In this document: in pieces, positions 59,600 through 64,000 of the stretch
Position numbering within the stretch: position 1 is the stretch's first letter
Layout of the letters: every line of letters begins with the position of its first letter
NCBI RefSeq assembly: GCF_036320965.1
Contig: NC_092234.1
Span: 43,088,032 to 43,152,031, forward strand
Source: Panulirus ornatus
Taxonomy: Eukaryota; Arthropoda; Malacostraca; Decapoda; Palinuridae
DNA length: 64,000 nucleotides
Direction of reading: 5' to 3'
Translations under genes and position numbers: made by a program
The notes under the pieces: generated by a model
Told to the model about the DNA's origin: nothing
Databases searched by the model: none
Seen by the model: only the letters and a program-made list of their open reading frames with translations

Positions 59600-61440
59600 C
59601 TGTTCCATGTGATATAATAGCCTGAACAGCTAACGAGTGATCACTTCTCCTGCTGAGTGAAGTACAATCGTCCACACAATGTCCAGCGTCTCACTAAGAG
59701 CGGACTCCACATGCACCGACTCAAGTGCTCTCACATTATGTAAGAAGACAATGAACCGACGACGTGATACATTTCCCTGGATGTGACACAAAAAAAAGAC
59801 TAGTTTTTTTTTTTTCGATTATACTAAGACGTATCAGGGAAGACCTGACGTTTTCAGGGTGAACTTTGAAAATTTTCCACTCAACCGTTAGCCGCCCATG
59901 GGGTTCAAAAATAACAAGCGACGGAGCAACATGCATGTCTATTATAATAGTCTGAGATGACAGTCTGGTACAGTGACTTCGAAATGGACACAACTTCATG
60001 ATATCATATCAGACTCTTAACATTTGGTTTATCTTTAGCTTATATTTATATAATACGAGACGTAATAAGTGACTTCCCGTCACACCAAGCAATCTCGACA
60101 TCGAACCTAGGTGGCGTAACCTACATCCAGTGTGTTCCATGGAATCTGATCCCCAGTTGGTTAAATGATCCGATTATACAATGTACCGGACGGCAGGTTA
60201 TCTGCTTGATCCAGATGGCTTATTGAAATGACTCCTCTGAATTTTTACAATTTCTAGTGTTTCCTTTCATCACACACTCCATAAAAAAAAACTTTTCTAA
60301 ATCTGATGAGATAAACTATCATCTTCAAAACTTACTATTATGTAACCTGCTCCTTAACTTATCCTTACCTTATACCATGTGTACAGCTACACAAATGAGG
60401 TTTAACTCCTTGTTTCCAAGTTTTGAACCTATGATCCCTTCAAAAACGTAACGAAGCAGCCACCGAACAAACATGCAACAGGTGGAATAAGAAGGAAATG
60501 GTTATTCTTGCATAAGATCGGCGATTTCCAGTTACGCGGCTCCGGTCACGACAACGGATATATAACATCCGGTGGAGGCGATACTTCGAAAAAGTGAATC
60601 TCTTTGTAGCCTACTGACTGAGGACGTTTCAGTGCACTTCGGAAAGGCCAAGAGCTGTATGAATTCTGAGAAACAACGGATGTCCCAAGAGCTTGAGAAC
60701 GTACATAGCATCCCAGGACTGAAAAAAGTGGTGAAGTATCACTAATCAAAACGAATGTGATAATCACGTTATAAGTACGCATCTGATCATGACACATCCC
60801 GTACAGGATGGTTGATTGCAAACTGATTTATATGCACTTCAGTGCACCCTACTGGCATCAATTACCCAATCTTCTGAGCTTCTTTTCAATGTGAAGCTGC
60901 ATTCCATCAACTATACGCTTCAGATATTATATACATCTGAGGGATTTTTTTTATTATTTCCCACGGTGTTCATCTATCTGTGATGCTCGCTAGGTTCAGC
61001 ACAGTTCGCTCATATCTCTTTCCCTTTTCTTCCCTTCATGGAGATGAAACAGAAATCGCCACACTTACCTTCTTTACTCTTTACAAAGTATAGGGTGATT
61101 TCCCACCAAATATCAGATTATGTGGACCATCATGATCTTCAGAAATTTCGCACATGACCCACATCGTACTAGACCGTGATATTACCAATTCATATTTGTA
61201 AGGTTAGGTTAAGCTCAAAGTGCCACATAAATAAACATTTTGTGATGTGAGTAATCATTTTTTTTTTATCTAATTACTTTAACCATACTTTAATTTACTT
61301 GTGTATCTTATAATTTCTTCAACATTTTGGTCCCATGGCCTGATATTCTTCTCCAAACTGCTACAAATTTGTTCATTATTGTCTATGATCATTAATACAT
61401 GCCATCCTAGCTAGCTCAAAATAACAGGCAAGAAACTCGT
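59600..61440. other. Downstream of the second CD36 exon (probable intron), no exon recognised
   Basis: AT-rich unique sequence. Minus-strand open frames of 87 codons (59,736-59,999) and 91 codons (60,546-60,821) do not resemble the CD36 C-terminus or another family I know. Confidence 0.4.
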
Positions 61441-61444
61441 ACCT
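61435..61444 (-). other. Splice donor of the second CD36-type exon
   Basis: On the minus strand CTCAG is followed by GTACGAGT. Position and phase (phase 2, in the Arg codon of VRGLR) match the donor of the other paralog, which supports a shared ancestral intron. Confidence 0.82.
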
Positions 61445-62596
61445 GAGACCGCGTACAATATGCCTGAGCTTCGGGTCCGCCTTGTAGAAATGAGGAAACG
61501 AAAAGCCCACGGACGCACCCCAGTAGCAAGGCTTCATGTCCAGGATGCCAGACGGGGGGCAATCGTGGCCGCTGCAGAAGCAGGCGTTCTCCGGGTGGTT
61601 GACGCCGTAGGCAAACACATCGTCAGGCGGGACAAACCGGTAGGCGGCAATCCCAGACTGCATGACGGTTTCATTGTACACCAAGGGTATCGCTCGACAC
61701 AGCTGGCCATTAAAGATGTACAATTTGTCATTCTTCGTAACTCCCGGGGCGAACCCGTTCGCATCGGTGCCACGGATCTCATTACAGAAGTCGCCGCTCC
61801 AGAAGTCGAGTCTCTGTCGTCCATTCCAGGCCAAAATTTGGTTCATCTTGGTAGCGTCGCCCTTCCCCGTGTGCATGGTGTACGGTTCCTGCACGGAGTC
61901 GTTGAACCCCACCAGGAGCCCAAACAGCTGGTGTGGGTATGGCAGCTCCTGAAGCGTCCTAGCCCAGTCCATCACCCGCGACTTGTGGCCCCACAGGAGC
62001 TCTCCGACCGTCAGTCTTCGCAATGTCTGGAACCCGTGGATCTTCTTGGCCATTTGGATGACCATGCGGAAGAATCCTTGGTCTTTCACCGCGTCCGCCG
62101 CGTTCACGAAGGGAATGTTGACCGTCACTATGGTGTCCTCTTCTGCACCCACAGACATATGGGGCTGATAAAAATACATGGGCCTGGTGCGGTAACTAAC
62201 CGAGCCATTCTTGTGGAACTCAATATTTTCCTTGCTCTCCTTCATCAGGTAGACGTACGGACCTCGCTCCTGCACCCTGGGTCTGGCCCCTGCCATGAAC
62301 TGCTCGGGGTTAGTCAGGTTAAAGACATGGACCCGGTAATACACTGGGACGGGCGTGTCCACCCAAGCTTCATACTTCTGACTACCCTGCCGTAATACCA
62401 TTTGGTTCACAGCGACAGAGTGCACGACACTGTCGTAGCCGGCCAACATGAAGATCACTGTTGCGGCGCACCACAAGGCCACCATCCACAAGCAGCACCG
62501 GCATCGGGCACTCCTGTTCATCTGTTCTACCACAGCCTTCATGCGGGTGCTGCTGCTGCTATGGGTGTCGTAGTTATCTTCCGTCATCTTACCCAT
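61443..62596 (-). CDS. CD36/scavenger receptor class B family protein, N-terminal coding exon (partial), paralog of 53,393-54,837
   Basis: The exon encodes 384 codons plus 2 nt. Seen: a cytoplasmic segment of about 30 residues, a Cys-rich juxtamembrane patch (RCRCCLW), a membrane segment (about 35-54), then NLTNP (93), GPYVY (112), NIPFVNAAD (160), TVGELLWGH (196), RGTDANGF (275) and SFPHFY (366). All six family cysteines are present (271, 300, 339, 341, 346, 357). Sequons occur at N93, N130, N232 and N308. The ATG at 62,596 has a good context (CAAAATGG) and follows an in-frame TGA at 62,618-62,620. A possible splice acceptor (ATTATCAG) lies six bases upstream, so a noncoding 5' exon may exist. 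The exon ends CTCAG|GTACGAG at 61,443 in phase 2, after the same VRGLR residues as its paralog about 8 kb downstream. By eye more than half of the aligned residues are identical. Reading on past the donor gives 21 unrelated residues and a stop, so splicing is expected. Subfamily (croquemort, emp, SR-BI type) cannot be assigned from this part. Confidence 0.92.
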
Positions 62597-62639
62597 TTTG
62601 ACTGATAATCGGGGGAGTCAGTTCCGTGGAGAAAAAATA

Positions 62640-63660
62640 GCTTATTCAATTATTATTTCAACATTCTTGTCAATACTACCATACTTTCTTTAGTCACTAC
62701 TAGGCTTTGCATACAAAAACCTACCTCGATCATGTCAATATACGACATATGATAATTCTACTAATATCAATCATTATAAAATAAAAGAATGACGATGCCC
62801 ATTATTGTACTGTCCTTCAAGAATATTCCGACTTGCCATTTTCCTGAAATTTTCACATTCGCTTGAGCAATTACCCTCAAGCACAACCCGGCTTTCCTTC
62901 TGTCAAACTCCCCAGATTCTCATACCTGACATGCGCACACGTCAATCACGGTCCTCATGTCAATGTCATGTGTACTTTCATATCCTTAAGGAATTCCGGT
63001 TACTTGGATTTACCTTGTGGGTGGGCAAGCACTTGAGATAACCTCGGTCACTAAATTCACTTCAAATTCCATTATAAAGTCTCATACAGCAATTCCATGA
63101 GAGAACGTACATTTCATCTTGGCCGATAGATGTTGTTCATGGATTGTTATGCAGGTGATATCCATCAAATGTCCTGAATTCAAATGCAATTATGTGATCA
63201 AGAAGTTTAGACAACACTGACTCCTTGTGAACACAATTCAGACTAGCGCTCACCCCTTGATGCCAGATGCTGATGGAGTAGTTGTCGTACTCCCTGGATG
63301 ACAGGGTCTTTGTTTAAAGACCGGTAAAGCTAGAACAGTAATTTTCACGTCTGATGAATATATATCATTATAATCTATATCACGAAGACCTTCAATAAAG
63401 TATTTTCTTTCATATGAGTTCAATTCAAAGATGTTTTACCTGGTTCGTGCGTCTGGCAGGTATTAGATCCCATCGGCCTGGCGGGACACATACATGGTCA
63501 ATTTTTTTAATAGATATTTACTTCGCGTTGTCTTCACAAGAAAGTACGATTGTCGTTTTTCGTCACTCGATATAATAAAGTATGAGTTTTTTTCATTAAG
63601 TATATCCTGTACCCACTAGAAAGAATAAGGAAAAACTATGGGAAAAAGACGACTAAGTAA
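62640..63660. other. Gap upstream of the second CD36 exon; no confident gene
   Basis: Mostly AT-rich unique sequence with no tandem repeats. On the minus strand an open run of about 55 codons without an ATG (roughly 63,120-63,290, containing EYDNYSISIWHQG) and short exon-like pieces near 63,010-63,050 and 63,430-63,490 are followed by GT donors. None shows a recognisable family. They might be 3' exons of the possible gene at 63,671-63,870, or noise. Confidence 0.25.
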
Positions 63661-63670
63661 CCGGCCTCAC

Positions 63671-63870
63671 CTTTGAGACCCCATGCCCGAGGTCATCTTC
63701 CTCAGCCACATTCTTGTAACTGATGCTCACCGTAATAATCTTTCTATGATGATTCAATAAAACGAACGCTGTTTCATGTCTTATTACATAAACCTCTTGA
63801 CCAGTTGGACATGATATTCGTGAAATTCGCCGGGCACATACCAGGTAAGTCATATCCGTAAGATTTCCTT
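63671..63870 (-). CDS. Possible internal exon of an unidentified minus-strand gene
   Basis: An open stretch of about 65 codons reads in natural-looking protein sequence, including the segment SRISCPTGQEVYVIRHETAF. It ends at a good donor (TCAAAG|GTGAGG at about 63,670). A possible acceptor (CATCTTAAG) lies near 63,871, though its pyrimidine tract is weak. A second potential donor (ACG|GTGAGC) lies inside. The C-P-x-G-Q-x-V-x-V pattern loosely recalls the start of SUEL/galactose-binding lectin domains, but this is too short to assign. Neighbouring minus-strand segments near 63,250 and 62,850 also look exon-like, without matching phases that I could join. It could be chance. Confidence 0.3.
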
Positions 63871-64000
63871 AAGATGACAGACAATCTGGCACTTCAGATC
63901 TTAATTATCTTTTTTCCATTTTAGTGAAATACACCTGATAACATTTAGAGATTCATTAGCATAACCATATATTATATTTTTTCAATGACAAACGTTCACT

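Noticed and set aside
59736..59999. Minus-strand 87-codon frame as a downstream exon of the second CD36 gene
   Set aside because: No CD36 C-terminal motifs, a poly-lysine stretch from an A/T run, and no clear splice sites.
61380..61442. Extension of the second CD36 protein by 21 residues past VRGLR to a stop
   Set aside because: The extension is unlike any CD36 C-terminus and starts exactly at a GT donor shared in position with the paralog, so it is intron read-through.
61460..62395. 311-codon open frame antisense to the second CD36 exon
   Set aside because: It is a shadow of a GC-rich coding exon. The sense strand has all CD36 motifs and a donor, and the antisense protein has no recognisable domain.

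Overview
This is a eukaryotic window with very high simple-repeat content, most likely from a decapod crustacean. The evidence is long GA/CT, TA and CA/TG microsatellites, dozens of 17-108 bp minisatellites, dispersed elements with a CCCGCGTTTGCGAGGTAGCG head, and protein-coding exons in the arthropod CD36 style with GT splice donors. No bacterial operons, ribosome binding sites, rRNA or CRISPR arrays are visible. The taxon is inferred from overall character, not from a database match.

Layout. 1-53 kb is almost gene-free and made mainly of tandem arrays. The larger ones are a 51-bp array at 2.7-4.4 kb, 37-bp at 9.2-10.2 kb, 42-bp and 30-bp at 10.8-12.2 kb, 28-bp at 30.4-30.9 kb, 23-bp at 44.1-45.0 kb, 108-bp at 45.7-46.3 kb, 23-bp at 48.0-48.7 kb, 62-bp at 50.5-51.3 kb and 45-bp at 51.8-52.3 kb. 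Between them lie fragments of at least three dispersed repeat families and a 1.4-1.55 kb tandem duplication at 26.0-28.9 kb. Many long open frames here (for example several hundred codons at 2.6-4.6 kb) arise only because repeat units lack stops or have lengths divisible by three.

Genes. Two paralogous CD36/scavenger receptor class B coding exons lie on the minus strand at 53,393-54,837 and 61,443-62,596. Each encodes the N-terminal membrane segment and most of the ectodomain, including all six conserved cysteines. Each ends in a phase-2 GT donor after the same residues (VRGLR). The C-terminal ectodomain and second membrane segment must be in further exons, which I did not find. The first paralog has an unusual acidic, tyrosine-rich cytoplasmic extension of about 115-125 residues. 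A possible further minus-strand exon lies at about 63,671-63,870.

Most interesting patterns: a dispersed palindromic (fold-back) element with GTCGTACC-type 21-bp iterations and a nuclear-receptor-like AGGTCAAAGGTCA centre, present at about ten places; one dispersed element whose three copies have grown different minisatellites (21-bp, 23-bp, none); a six-copy array of DR4-type TGACCT direct repeats; and the possibility that the two CD36 exons are alternative 5' exons of one locus.
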